Source of the DNA: JAMHWF01 sp964371405
GTDB lineage: Bacteria > Pseudomonadota > Gammaproteobacteria > Burkholderiales > Burkholderiaceae_C
DNA length: 64,000 bases
Reading direction: 5' to 3'
Assembly: GCA_964371405.1 (NCBI GenBank)
Contig: CAYJLV010000004.1
Location: 104,743 to 168,742, forward strand
Shown here: one piece after another, positions 27,246 through 35,832 of the stretch
Position numbering within the stretch: position 1 is the first letter of the stretch
How the letters are laid out: each line of letters begins with the position of its first letter
The notes under the pieces: generated by a model
Told to the model about the DNA's origin: nothing
Database searches by the model: none
Seen by the model: the letters and a program-made list of their open reading frames with translations, nothing else
Program-made: the position numbers and the translations under genes

Positions 27246-27926
27246 GTGGAGCTGTCGCTCGTCTTGGGCGCGCTGCTGCTCGGCTTCGGCGGCTCGGCGC
27301 ACTGCGCCGCGATGTGCGGCGCGCCGTGCGCTGCGCTGACGCGCGGCGGGCGCGCGCCGTTTGCGGGCTTTCACCTCGGGCGCCTCGCCGGCTACATGGC
27401 CGGCGGTGCCGTCGTCGCGGCGAGCATCTCGTCGCTGTCCGTGCTGCGCGAGGCGGCGCCCGTGGTGCAGCCGCTGTGGGTCGTGCTGCACTTGGCCGTG
27501 CTCGCCTTCGGCCTGTGGATGGTCGCGACCGGTCGCCAGCCCGACTGGCGTTTCGGCCGCGCGCCCGCCGTGCTCGGCACCGGCGTCGCGGCCGGTGCGG
27601 GCGGCGGCTGGGTCGCGATGCAGGGCCCGGGGCGCCCGGCGGCCTTCGGCCTGGCGTGGATCGCCTGGCCCTGCGGCCTGCTCTACAGCGCGCTGGCACT
27701 CGCCGCGATGGCCAACGGCCCGCTCGGCGGCGCCGCCGTGATGGGCGCATTCGCGCTGGCTTCGATGCCGGCGCTGGCCGCCGCGCCGCTGCTGCTCGGC
27801 CGCCTCGCCGGTGCAAAGCGGCGCGCGTGGAGCGTGCGAGTCGCCGGCGCCCTGCTGGCCGGCGCGTCGGCCTGGGCGCTCGGCCACGGCGTGTGGGAGC
27901 GGGCGATCGCGTGGTGCTTCTCCTGA
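27246..27926 (+). CDS. TauE/SafE-UreH-like membrane protein of the cbb3 region
   Basis: 226 residues, GTG start, about six hydrophobic helices. The N-terminal SAHCAAMCGAPCAAL has the paired cysteine pattern of the UreH/DsbD-transmembrane-like group often annotated as sulfite exporter TauE/SafE; another Cys sits in IAWPCGLLYSALA. Proteins of this group often adjoin cco genes and are thought to help metal or redox handling for the oxidase, which is an inference here. The upstream gap to hemN holds the hairpin element. Confidence 0.82.
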   Translation: MELSLVLGALLLGFGGSAHCAAMCGAPCAALTRGGRAPFAGFHLGRLAGYMAGGAVVAASISSLSVLREAAPVVQPLWVVLHLAVLAFGLWMVATGRQPDWRFGRAPAVLGTGVAAGAGGGWVAMQGPGRPAAFGLAWIAWPCGLLYSALALAAMANGPLGGAAVMGAFALASMPALAAAPLLLGRLAGAKRRAWSVRVAGALLAGASAWALGHGVWERAIAWCFS

Positions 27927-28065
27927 GGTGATTCAGTCCGGTCGGGGGGCGCACCGCCATGGCGGCGCCGCCTCCGGCTTGCAGGACCGCCACGACGGCA
28001 AGAGCCATGCCGAGTTGCGCCGGATCCGCCCCGATGCCTTGCGCTGAGTGAAACAGGAGTCGATC

Positions 28066-29631
28066 GTGAACTTGATCCAAGACCTGAGCCTGCGCACGCG
28101 GCTCGCCTGGGGCTTCGGCCTGCTCCTCGCGCTGACGCTGACGATCGCCGGCCTGAGCGTCCAACGCTTCGCGTACACCGCCGAGGCCGTCGACGACATC
28201 ATCGCCATCCAGTGGGTCAAGGCGTCGGCTGCCACGTCGATCGACACCGCGACGCGCGCCAACGCGCGGCGCACGATGGAGCTGTTCTTCGCCGCCGACG
28301 CCGCTCATGCGGCGCGCGTGCGCGCCTTCATCGAGACCAACAAGAAGGGCATCGACGAGGCGCTGCGCACGCTCGAGCGGCACGTCACGCTGCCCGACGG
28401 CAAGGCGCTGCTGGCCTCGCTGACGACGGCGCGCGTCGCCTACGTCGCTTCGTTCTCCCAGGTCGACCGCTTTCTGCAGGCCGGGCAGCGTGACGACGCG
28501 CAGCGGCTGCTGATGGCCGAGACGCTGCCGCGGCTCGACACGCTGCAGGACCAAGTCGGCGCGCTGGCCAAGCTGCAGCAGCGCATCGCCAGTGAGGCCG
28601 GCGAGGTCGTCGTCGCCGAGACGACGGCGACGCGCCGCCTGCTGATCGGCGCCGCCGTGATCGCGCTGGCGCTGGGCGCGGTCGCCGCCTGGTGGCTCGG
28701 CCGCGCCATCTCGCGGCCGATCGAGCGCGCGGTGCGGGTGGCCGAGGCGGTGGCTGCCGGCGACCTCACGTCGCGCATCACGGCCACGTCGCGCGACGAG
28801 ACGGGGCGGCTGTTGCGTGCGCTCAGCAACATGAACGCGAGCCTGGCCACGGTCGTGACGCAGGTGCGCGCGAGCAGCGAGAGCATTGCCACCGGCTCGG
28901 GGCAGATCGCCGCCGGCACGCCCGACCTGTCGCAGCGCACCAAGGAGCAGGCGTCGAACCTGCAGCAGACGGCGGCGTCGATGGAGCAGCTCGCCGGCAT
29001 CGTGCGCCAGAACGCCGAAACCGCGCAGCAGGCCAGCGGCCTGGCGGGCAGCAGCGCGAGCGCCGTTGCCGAGGGCGGCGTCGCCGTCGGTCGCGTGGTC
29101 GAGACGATGGGCAAGATCACGGCTGCCAGCCGACGCATTGGCGACATCGTCGGCGTGATCGAGGGGCTGGCATTCCAGACCAACATCCGCGCGCTCAACG
29201 CCGCGGTGGAAGCGGCACGCGCCGGCGAGCACGGCCGCGGCTTCGCCGTCGCCTCCGCCGAGGTGCGCACGCTGGCGCAGCGCAGCGCCACGTCGGCGCG
29301 CGAGATCAAGGCGCTGGTCGAATCGAGCGTCGAGCGCGTCGAGGCCGGCAATGCGCTGGCCGGCGACGTCGGGCGGACGATGCAGGGCGTGGTGCAGCGG
29401 GTGCAGCGCGTCAGCGAGCTGATCGCGCAGATCAGCGCCGCCGCCGTCGAGCAGACACAGGGCATCGACCAGGTCACCACCACCGTCGCCCAGCCCGATC
29501 AGGTGACGCAGCAGAACGCCGCCCTCGTCGAGGAGATCGCGGCGGCGTCCGACAGCCTGAATCAGCAGGCGACGCGGCTGGTCGATTCGGTGCGGGGCTT
29601 TCGTCTCGAGGGAACTGCTCAGGCCGCCTGA
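28066..29631 (+). CDS. Methyl-accepting chemotaxis protein
   Basis: 521 residues. A transmembrane helix (about 13-33), a periplasmic four-helix-type domain, a second helix (about 186-210), HAMP and a long coiled-coil signalling domain. The hairpin tip reads FQTNIRALNAAVEAARAGEH, where nearly all MCPs have NILALNAA, and then GRGFAVASAEVRTLAQ rather than FAVVAxEVR. Start chosen as GTG with AGGAG six bases upstream; the frame opens 18 bp earlier. A ligand cannot be assigned. The tip changes could affect CheA/CheW docking or mark relaxed constraint. It converges with terC, with a 13-bp overlap of the two 3' ends. Confidence 0.9.
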   Translation: MNLIQDLSLRTRLAWGFGLLLALTLTIAGLSVQRFAYTAEAVDDIIAIQWVKASAATSIDTATRANARRTMELFFAADAAHAARVRAFIETNKKGIDEALRTLERHVTLPDGKALLASLTTARVAYVASFSQVDRFLQAGQRDDAQRLLMAETLPRLDTLQDQVGALAKLQQRIASEAGEVVVAETTATRRLLIGAAVIALALGAVAAWWLGRAISRPIERAVRVAEAVAAGDLTSRITATSRDETGRLLRALSNMNASLATVVTQVRASSESIATGSGQIAAGTPDLSQRTKEQASNLQQTAASMEQLAGIVRQNAETAQQASGLAGSSASAVAEGGVAVGRVVETMGKITAASRRIGDIVGVIEGLAFQTNIRALNAAVEAARAGEHGRGFAVASAEVRTLAQRSATSAREIKALVESSVERVEAGNALAGDVGRTMQGVVQRVQRVSELIAQISAAAVEQTQGIDQVTTTVAQPDQVTQQNAALVEEIAAASDSLNQQATRLVDSVRGFRLEGTAQAA

Positions 29632-30656
29632 GCGCGCGTCTTCCACAGCGACACGCCGATGCCGCCGGCCAGCAGCACGGCCGTCGTTGCGAGGCTCAGC
29701 GACGCCGGCACCTTGCCGTCGAACAGCCAGTCGCCGACGAAGATCTTGGCGCCGATGAAGACGAGCACCAGCGCCAGCGCGTACTTCAGGTAGTGGAAGC
29801 GGTGCACGATCGCCGCCAGCGCGAAGTACAGCGCGCGCAGGCCCAGGATCGCGAAGATGTTGCTCGTGTAGACGATGAAGGCGTCGGGCGTGATCGCGAA
29901 GATCGCCGGCACCGAATCGATCGCGAACACCAGGTCGGCCAGCTCGACGAGCACCAGGCACAGCAGCAGCGGCGTCGCGTAGAGCACCGCGCGGCCGCTG
30001 TGCGGGTCGGGCAGGCGCACGACGAAGCGCTCGCCGTGGAGGTTCGGCGTGACGCGCAGCTGCCGGCGCATGAAGCGCAGCACAGGGTTGTTGGCGATGT
30101 CGGGCTGGTGGTCGGCCATCCAGAGCATCTTGACTCCGGTGGCCAGCAGCAGCGCGCCGAAGAACCACATCACCCAGGCGAACTCCTGCACCAGTGCGGC
30201 GCCCAGACCGATCATCAGCGCGCGCAGCACGATCACGCCGAGGATGCCCCAGATCAGCACGCGGTGCTGATACTCGCGCGGCACGGCGAAGAAGCCGAAG
30301 ATCATCGAGATGATGAACACGTTGTCCATCGCCAGCGTCTTCTCGACCAGGTAGCCGGTGAGGTAGAGCTCGACGGCGATGCGCGCGCGCTCGGCGGGCG
30401 TCGCCGCGGCGGCGATCTGCGGATCGATCGCGCCGTCGCCGGCATAGGTGCGGTAGATCCAGTAGACGGCAACGGCCCACGCGAGGCCCAGGCCGATGTA
30501 GAGCGCCGACATCTGCAGGCTGTCGCGCACGCCGATCTCGCGGCTGTCGCGATGCATCACGCCGAGGTCGAAGGCGAGGATCGCCAGCACGGCGCCGACG
30601 AAGGCGAGCCAGGTCCAGACCGGCATGCCGAGCCACGGGGTCGCGAGGAAGTCCAT
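29619..30656 (-). CDS. terC: TerC/Alx-family integral membrane protein
   Basis: 345 residues with about nine hydrophobic segments. Family motifs: VEKTLAMDNVFIISMIF, with acidic residues inside the membrane, and ELADLVFAIDSVPAIFAITP in the second half; both are the TerC/Alx hallmark and probably line a metal path. Members export Mn2+ or act with secreted metalloproteins; the historical link is tellurite resistance. It is divergent from a NhaR-like LysR gene. The leader was inspected for a yybP-ykoY manganese riboswitch and no convincing core was seen. Confidence 0.92.
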   Translation of the reverse strand: MDFLATPWLGMPVWTWLAFVGAVLAILAFDLGVMHRDSREIGVRDSLQMSALYIGLGLAWAVAVYWIYRTYAGDGAIDPQIAAAATPAERARIAVELYLTGYLVEKTLAMDNVFIISMIFGFFAVPREYQHRVLIWGILGVIVLRALMIGLGAALVQEFAWVMWFFGALLLATGVKMLWMADHQPDIANNPVLRFMRRQLRVTPNLHGERFVVRLPDPHSGRAVLYATPLLLCLVLVELADLVFAIDSVPAIFAITPDAFIVYTSNIFAILGLRALYFALAAIVHRFHYLKYALALVLVFIGAKIFVGDWLFDGKVPASLSLATTAVLLAGGIGVSLWKTRAQAA

Positions 30657-30781
30657 GCTGTGCAGTCTCTGGAGGAGTGGAGTTCGGGACGGCGCATGAT
30701 CGGCGCGGTGGCGCTTCGCAGGAAGCAGCGTTAAAGTGACATGAACTGCGGTTTTTCCGAACCCCGCGCAAGGACGCGCCG

Positions 30782-31672
30782 ATGACGACGCTGAACTACC
30801 GCCACCTGCACTATTTCTGGGTCGTCGCCAAGGAGGGCGGGTTCGCGCGCGCGGCCGCGCGGCTCGACATGGCGATCCAGACGGTGAGCGCGCAGGTCAA
30901 GGCGCTCGAAGGAGCGCTCGGCCATCAGCTGCTCAAGCCAGCCGGCCGCGGGATCGCGCTGACCGAGGCCGGCCAGGCCGCCTTCGCCCGCGCCGAGGAG
31001 ATCTTTCGCCTCGGCGCCGAGATCCCGGCGGAGGTCAAGACCGCGGCGAGCGGCCGGGCCGTGCGGCTGGCCGTCGGCCTGTCGGACGGGCTGTCCAAGC
31101 TGGCCGCTCACGCGCTGCTGCAGCCCGTGCTCGACACGCCGCGACTGCGGCTGGTGTGCCACGACGGCGAGTTCGAGCAGCTGCTCGCCGAGCTCGCGCT
31201 GCATCACCTCGACGTCGTGCTCGCCGGCCAGCCGGCGCCGCCCAACCCCAACCTGCGAGTGACGAGCGAGCGCATCGCGGTCGCGCCGGTCGACTGGTAC
31301 GGGCCGGCGTCGCTGGTGAGGCGCGCCGGCGTGCGCGACTTCCCGCAGTGCCTGGCCGAGCTGCCGGTGCTGCTGCCGACCGGCCATTCGGCGCTGCGCG
31401 CCACGCTCGATCGCTGGTTCGATGCGCAGGGCATCGTGCCGCGCATCGTCGGCGAGTTCGAGGACAGCGCGCTGCTGGCCGTGTTCGCGGCGCGCGGGCT
31501 GGGCGTGTTCCCGATCAGCCGGCTCGGCGGTGACGACGTCGTCGCGATGCGCGGCCTGCGCCTGCTCGGCCGCTGCGACGACGTGCGCGACGAGGTGCAC
31601 GCCATCCGCTCGCGGCGCGGCCAGCACCATCCGCTGGTGCAGCGGCTGCTCACGGCGGCCGCGGCTCGCTGA
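30782..31672 (+). CDS. nhaR: LysR-family regulator, NhaR-like
   Basis: 296 residues. The winged-helix start MTTLNYRHLHYFWVVAKEGG with FARAAARLDMAIQTVSAQVK and LLKPAGRGIALTEAG is the NhaR subgroup pattern. The effector domain has the usual two-lobed LysR layout. In E. coli NhaR responds to Na+ and controls nhaA; here no antiporter gene is adjacent, and the divergent terC gene is the obvious candidate target. The symbol therefore reflects sequence type rather than proven function. ATG start after an AAGGA site. Confidence 0.85.
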   Translation: MTTLNYRHLHYFWVVAKEGGFARAAARLDMAIQTVSAQVKALEGALGHQLLKPAGRGIALTEAGQAAFARAEEIFRLGAEIPAEVKTAASGRAVRLAVGLSDGLSKLAAHALLQPVLDTPRLRLVCHDGEFEQLLAELALHHLDVVLAGQPAPPNPNLRVTSERIAVAPVDWYGPASLVRRAGVRDFPQCLAELPVLLPTGHSALRATLDRWFDAQGIVPRIVGEFEDSALLAVFAARGLGVFPISRLGGDDVVAMRGLRLLGRCDDVRDEVHAIRSRRGQHHPLVQRLLTAAAAR

Positions 31673-31680
31673 GCGCGCGC

Positions 31681-31705
31681 GCCGCGCCGCGCCGCGCCGC
31701 GCCGC
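31681..31705. repeat. GCCGC pentanucleotide microsatellite
   Basis: Five perfect tandem GCCGC units follow a run of GC dinucleotides, in the 36-bp gap between the nhaR-like stop and the convergent HPF/RaiA-like gene. Pentanucleotide arrays can vary in copy number by slippage; here only the 3' ends of two genes would be affected. Confidence 0.8.
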
Positions 31706-31708
31706 GGG

Positions 31709-32119
31709 TCAGGTTGCGTGCCGCCGTTGCGGCAGGCGGTGCACCGCGCTCGGACGCCGGCGGAGCTGCGCAGCCGCGGGTGCCGGCAGCGGCGCGGCCG
31801 GCGGCAGGCCGTGCTGGACAGCGAGGGCGCGGCGCAGCAGCCGCAGCAGTCGCTGGCGCAGCGCCGCCAGAGCGACGTCGATCGATTGCGGCCAGTGGCG
31901 CGCCGTCGCGTCGACGCGCGCGACGGCGCCTTCGGGCAGCTCGGCGAGCACTCGGCAGCGCTTGTCGACGCCGGGCGCATCGCCGTTGGCGTCGTCGAGC
32001 ACGATGCTGACGCGCTCGACGCGGCGGCCGAGCCTGGCGAGCACGCCGCGCACGCGCTGCACGGCGCGCCGGCGCAGGTGCCGCGCTGCGGGGTCGGGGC
32101 TGCGGAACCGGATCTGCAT
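31709..32119 (-). CDS. HPF/RaiA-like ribosome-associated protein
   Basis: 136 residues from the ATG with AAGGAG eight bases upstream (a GTG three codons earlier overlaps that site). MQIRFRSPDPAARHLRRRAV and RVERVSIVLDDANGDAPGVD followed by KRCRV resemble the beta-alpha-beta core of HPF/RaiA-like proteins in Burkholderiales. The last 50 residues are Arg/Ala/Pro-rich and probably disordered. Such proteins bind ribosomes in stationary phase or stress; this role is inferred from weak sequence resemblance. It lies between a NhaR-like gene and a helicase gene with no clear operon. Confidence 0.65.
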   Translation of the reverse strand: MQIRFRSPDPAARHLRRRAVQRVRGVLARLGRRVERVSIVLDDANGDAPGVDKRCRVLAELPEGAVARVDATARHWPQSIDVALAALRQRLLRLLRRALAVQHGLPPAAPLPAPAAAQLRRRPSAVHRLPQRRHAT

Positions 32120-32219
32120 CGTCGTCACTCCTTCGGAAGTCGGGACGGGTGCACTGTCGGTCCGCGGACGAATCTGAAAAAGCAGAAGCGACCGCAGCAG
32201 GGGTTCGGCTTTCCCGAAG

Positions 32220-34508
32220 TCAGCCCGCGACGCCCCACCAGACTGGCAGCAGCCGCCGCACGCGCGGCTGGGCGTAGCGGTCGTCGATCAGGTGCACGAC
32301 GCCGCGATCGTCGGGCGTGCGGATCACGCGGCCGGCTGCCTGCACCACCTTGCGCAGGCCCGGCACGAGGTACAGCGCGTCGAAGCCGTCGCCGCCGCCT
32401 TCGTCGATCCGGCGCCGGAACGCCTCGTTGAGCGCATTGACCTGCGGCATGCCGAGCGTGGCGATGAAGGCGCCGACCAGCCGCTCGCCCGGCAGGTCGA
32501 TGCCCTCGGCGAACGCGCCGCCGAGCACGGCGAAGCCGACGCCCGCGCCGTGTTCGTCGAAACGCGCGAGGAAGCGCTCGCGCCCGGCTTCGTCCATGCC
32601 CGGCTGCTGCAGCCACACCGGCACCTCGGGGTGGCGCGCCTCGAACGCGCGCGCCGCCTGCGCCAGATAGTCGAAGCTGCTGAAGAAGGCGAGATAGTTG
32701 CCCGGGCGCGCGGCGTACTGCGCAGCGATCAGTGCGGCGATCGGCACCAGCGAGCGTTCGCGGTCGCGCCAGCGCGTCGAGATGTGGCGCGCGATGCGTA
32801 CGGCGAGCTGGCCGCGATACGGCCCGGCGACGTCGATCGACGGCGTCGCCGCCGGCAGGCCGAGCGTGCCGACGTAGTGGCGTTGCGGCGCGAGCGTGGC
32901 CGAGAACAGCACGGCGACGCGCGCCGCCGCGAAGCGCGGTTCGAGGAAGGGCGCCGGCAGCACGTTGCGCAGGCCGACGGTTGACGACGCCTTGCCGCGC
33001 CCGGCCGGCGCTGCGGCCAGCGTCACGTCGCACAGCGAATGCGCGCCGAACGACTCGGCCAGCCGCGCGAAACGCAGCGCGGCGAAGTGCGCTTCGAGCA
33101 GCCCCGCGTCGATGTGCTCGGGCTCCTGAGCCAACTGCTCGCCGACGGCGGCGTTCCAGTCGCGCAGCGCCGAGGCGAAGCGCGGCGGCACGCCGTCTTC
33201 GAGCACGGCATGGGGCCCGGCCTGGCCCTTGACGACGACGGCCCACGCGCGCAGCAGGCGCTGCAGCGGCCGTGCGAGTGCCGCCGGCGCCGTGGTGCGC
33301 AGCGCGGCGAAGTCGGCGCGGCGCAGCTCGGCGCTGTACATCGCGCGCGCGCGCTCGACCAGGTTGTGCGCCTCGTCGACGAGCACGCCGACGCGCCAGC
33401 CGTCGGCCTGCGCCAGCGCGTGCAGCAGCGCGCCCTCGTCGAACCAGTGGTTGTAGTCGCCGACGATCACGTCACCCCAGCGCGCCATCTCCTGCCCGAG
33501 GTGGTAGGGGCAGACCTCGTGCGCCAGCGCGATCTCGCGCAGCGTCGCGCGGCGCAGCAGGCGCTGCCGCGCGGCGGCGGCGCGCGCGGCGGGCAGGCGG
33601 TCCCAGAAGCCGCGCGCCAGCGAGCAGGCGTCGCCATGGCAGGCGCGCCCCGGGTGCTCGCAGGCCGTGTCGCGCGCGACCAGCTCGACCACGCGCAGCG
33701 GCAGGTCGCCCGCCGAACGCGCGATCGTCTCGGCCGCGTCGAGCGCCAGCGCGCGCCCCGGTGTCTTGGCCGTCAGGAACACGACGCGGTCGAGCCGCTC
33801 GGCGGGGCAGGCCTTGAGCAGCGGGAACAGCGTGCCCAGCGTCTTGCCGATGCCGGTGGGCGCCTGCGCGAGGAGCGCGCCGCCCTGGCGCGCCGCGCGC
33901 CACACGGCGGCGGCGAGCTCGCGCTGGCCGCTGCGCCACTGGGCCTGCGGGAACGCCAGCGCCGCCAGCGCCGCGTCGCGCGCCGCGCGGTGCGCGGCCT
34001 CGTGCTCGGCCCAGGCGAGCCAGGCTGCGCACAGCGCGTCGAAGTGCGCGCGCAGCGCGTCCGCCGCCATCGGCTCGGCGAACACCGTCTCGCGCTGCGT
34101 GTCGATGTCGTGATAGAAGACGGCGACCTCGATCGCCGCCAGCCCCTCGCGCTCGCACAGCAGCCAGCCGTAGACGCGCGCCTGCGCCCGGTGCAGCTCG
34201 CGCAGGTTGGCCGGAATGCGCGCGGCGTCTCCGCGGCAGGTCTTGATTTCCTCGACGCGGCGCGCGTCGGCGTCCCAGCCGTCGGCGCGGCCGCGCACCA
34301 CGAGGCGCTCGCCCCAACGTCCCTCGAGCGCCACTTCGCGGCGGTACGACGGCCCGCGTTGCGACGCGACCAGCGCGTGGCCGGCGATGCCCTGCTGCGA
34401 CGTGGGCGAGGGCGTGAAGCGCCAGTCGAGGTCGCCGCGCCGGGCCGCGAACTCGCACAGCGCGCGCACCGCGACCGTCGTCGTCGGGTTCGCCGCCGGG
34501 TCTGCCAT
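32220..34508 (-). CDS. Rad3/DinG-type DNA helicase with N-terminal RecB-like nuclease domain
   Basis: 762 residues. The N-terminal part has a RecB/Cas4-type PD-(D/E)XK signature: D76 in GRADGWD, E87-I-K89 in VEEIKT and the QxxxY motif at 109-113. The helicase core follows: Walker A APTGIGKT at 216-223, four cysteines C283, C290, C295 and C333 for the XPD-type 4Fe-4S cluster, the DEAH box at 378-381, and C-terminal motifs GAFAEGIDLPGERLVG and VQAAGRVIRTPDDRG. It should unwind DNA 5' to 3' and may cut it. A LexA-type box lies 15 bp before the ATG, in the gap shared with a divergent nuclease-like gene. Confidence 0.9.
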   Translation of the reverse strand: MADPAANPTTTVAVRALCEFAARRGDLDWRFTPSPTSQQGIAGHALVASQRGPSYRREVALEGRWGERLVVRGRADGWDADARRVEEIKTCRGDAARIPANLRELHRAQARVYGWLLCEREGLAAIEVAVFYHDIDTQRETVFAEPMAADALRAHFDALCAAWLAWAEHEAAHRAARDAALAALAFPQAQWRSGQRELAAAVWRAARQGGALLAQAPTGIGKTLGTLFPLLKACPAERLDRVVFLTAKTPGRALALDAAETIARSAGDLPLRVVELVARDTACEHPGRACHGDACSLARGFWDRLPAARAAAARQRLLRRATLREIALAHEVCPYHLGQEMARWGDVIVGDYNHWFDEGALLHALAQADGWRVGVLVDEAHNLVERARAMYSAELRRADFAALRTTAPAALARPLQRLLRAWAVVVKGQAGPHAVLEDGVPPRFASALRDWNAAVGEQLAQEPEHIDAGLLEAHFAALRFARLAESFGAHSLCDVTLAAAPAGRGKASSTVGLRNVLPAPFLEPRFAAARVAVLFSATLAPQRHYVGTLGLPAATPSIDVAGPYRGQLAVRIARHISTRWRDRERSLVPIAALIAAQYAARPGNYLAFFSSFDYLAQAARAFEARHPEVPVWLQQPGMDEAGRERFLARFDEHGAGVGFAVLGGAFAEGIDLPGERLVGAFIATLGMPQVNALNEAFRRRIDEGGGDGFDALYLVPGLRKVVQAAGRVIRTPDDRGVVHLIDDRYAQPRVRRLLPVWWGVAG

Positions 34509-34522
34509 GGCGCACGATGATA

Positions 34523-34538
34523 CTGGATGAAAGTACAG
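34523..34538. promoter_or_regulatory. LexA (SOS) box in divergent promoter
   Basis: CTGGATGAAAGTACAG has the CTG-N10-CAG core of the gamma/betaproteobacterial LexA site, with flanking TA and T bases also matching. It lies 15 bp from the helicase ATG and 12 bp from the ATG of the divergent gene, so one LexA dimer could repress both. Its presence argues against the more upstream start of the plus-strand gene. Confidence 0.6.
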
Positions 34539-34549
34539 TTGCGGTGACG

Positions 34550-35347
34550 ATGGATGCGCCGCCGATTCCGCCGCTGCCTTGCCCGCTGACGCGTACGCAC
34601 GCGCGCCGCCTGCGCGAGATGTGGCGCTCGGCCGGCTGGCCGTGCCGCGACCTGATCGAGGCCGAGCTGATCGCCGCCGGTCTGCTCGAACGCGAGCGCG
34701 ACGCCGCCGGCCGCGAGACGCTGCGCGTGAGCGACGCCGGCGTGCGCGCGATCGCCGCGTCGGTGCAGGGCAACCGCGCCGCGCGCGGCGAGCACGAGGC
34801 GCTGGTCGAGCGCGTGGCGCGCGAGATGCACCGCGCCGGTCGCATCGTATGGCGCGGGCTCTCTCTGCGCGCCCCTCTGGCGGCCGACGACGGCGCGACG
34901 GCCTGGGCCATCGCGATGCCCGACGTCTATTCGATCCGCCACACCACGGTGGAGGACTACGTCGAACCCGTCGTGCACGAAGTGAAGGTGCGCCGCGCCG
35001 ACCTGCTCGGCGACCTGCGCCGCGGGGCCAAGCGCGCCGCCTACCAGGCGCTGGCGAGCCAGTGCTGGTATGTGCTCAAGGAAGGCATCGGCGACGAGCG
35101 CGACGTGCCGGAGGGCTGCGGCGTGCTCGTCGCGAGTGCCGCGTCGCTCGACGTTGCGCGGCCCGCGCCGCGGCGCGCGATGCGGCTGCCGTTCGCGGTG
35201 TGGATGGCGCTGGCGCGGGCCGACGCGGAGCAGAGGCTGGAAGCGTCGGAGGCAGAGGGATGGTTGTGCGCGGACCCACCTGCTGCGGCTGACGCGGTCA
35301 GGCGCTGCCCGGCTCGACCGCCGCGCCGTAGCGCGCCAGGCCGGTGA
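34550..35347 (+). CDS. Predicted PD-(D/E)XK nuclease-like protein, SOS-linked
   Basis: 265 residues. The N-terminal third looks like a winged-helix (LTRTHARRLREMW, ETLRVSDAGVRAI). The middle has a PD-(D/E)XK pattern: PD at 124-125 in AMPDVYSI and E144-V-K146 in VVHEVKVRRADLLGDL, as in restriction-like nucleases. I do not recognise a named family; it recalls MmcB-type repair proteins only loosely. It is divergent from the nuclease-helicase gene under a shared LexA-type box, so a DNA-damage role is likely. An earlier in-frame ATG would place the LexA box inside the gene and is rejected. Its 3' end overlaps the convergent MarR gene by 50 bp. Confidence 0.75.
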   Translation: MDAPPIPPLPCPLTRTHARRLREMWRSAGWPCRDLIEAELIAAGLLERERDAAGRETLRVSDAGVRAIAASVQGNRAARGEHEALVERVAREMHRAGRIVWRGLSLRAPLAADDGATAWAIAMPDVYSIRHTTVEDYVEPVVHEVKVRRADLLGDLRRGAKRAAYQALASQCWYVLKEGIGDERDVPEGCGVLVASAASLDVARPAPRRAMRLPFAVWMALARADAEQRLEASEAEGWLCADPPAAADAVRRCPARPPRRSAPGR

Positions 35348-35756
35348 GCAAGCTCGCGAGACTGCGCTCGCCGACCTCATCGACCATTTCGCGCTCGGCC
35401 ACGGCCACGGCGCGGCCGAACGCGCGCAGCCACGTCAGCCCCTGCGGCGTGAAGCGCACCACGCGCGCCCGCTTGTCCGTCGGATCGGGCGCGCGCTCGA
35501 CCAGGCCGAGCGCTTCGCACTGGTCGATCAATTCCGTCATCGCCGCGTTCGTCATCGCCGCGCGGCGCGCGAGCTCGGTGATGCGCGTGCCGTCGAGGTC
35601 GAGGTGGCGCGTCAGGTTGACATGCGGGCGCCGGGTGTCGGAATGCCCGGCCCGGCTCATCAGTTCCAGCACGCGCTCCTCGAAGCGGCGCAAGGCACTG
35701 CTGAGCACGCGGCCGGGGTTGCGCGCGCGCCAGCGGTAGGCGGCGGAGTCGACCAT
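35298..35756 (-). CDS. MarR-family regulator of the adjacent monooxygenase
   Basis: 152 residues, MarR size. The winged helix includes VNLTRHLDLDGTRITELARR and MTNAAMTELIDQCEALGLVE, then the wing RAPDPTDKRARVVRFT, the DxRxxxxxLT-type MarR signature. The start MVDSAAYRWRARNPG gives normal length; the frame is open far upstream without homology. It is divergent from an FAD-dependent hydroxylase gene, with a 17-bp palindrome between, the usual arrangement for MarR control by a phenolic ligand. Confidence 0.88.
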   Translation of the reverse strand: MVDSAAYRWRARNPGRVLSSALRRFEERVLELMSRAGHSDTRRPHVNLTRHLDLDGTRITELARRAAMTNAAMTELIDQCEALGLVERAPDPTDKRARVVRFTPQGLTWLRAFGRAVAVAEREMVDEVGERSLASLLTGLARYGAAVEPGSA

Positions 35757-35786
35757 GGTGTATTCCCGGTTGGCGGCCGGCCAGTT

Positions 35787-35803
35787 GCTTTGGTAACCTA
35801 AGC
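35787..35803. promoter_or_regulatory. 17-bp palindrome, candidate MarR operator
   Basis: GCTTTGGTAACCTAAGC is symmetrical except for the centre base and one pair. It lies midway between the divergent MarR and FAD-hydroxylase starts, 31 and 30 bp from them. Size and position fit a MarR dimer site; the ligand is unknown. Confidence 0.6.
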
Positions 35804-35832
35804 ATATCCCGAATGACGAACGACGACAGCCC

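Noticed and set aside
26824..30771. Very long minus-strand open frame opposite hemN, TauE-like, MCP and terC
   Set aside because: Arg/His/Gln-rich composition without domains; it is the antisense shadow of high-GC genes with clear families on the other strands.
30657..30781. Manganese riboswitch (yybP-ykoY) before terC
   Set aside because: No conserved core or paired loops could be recognised in the leader.
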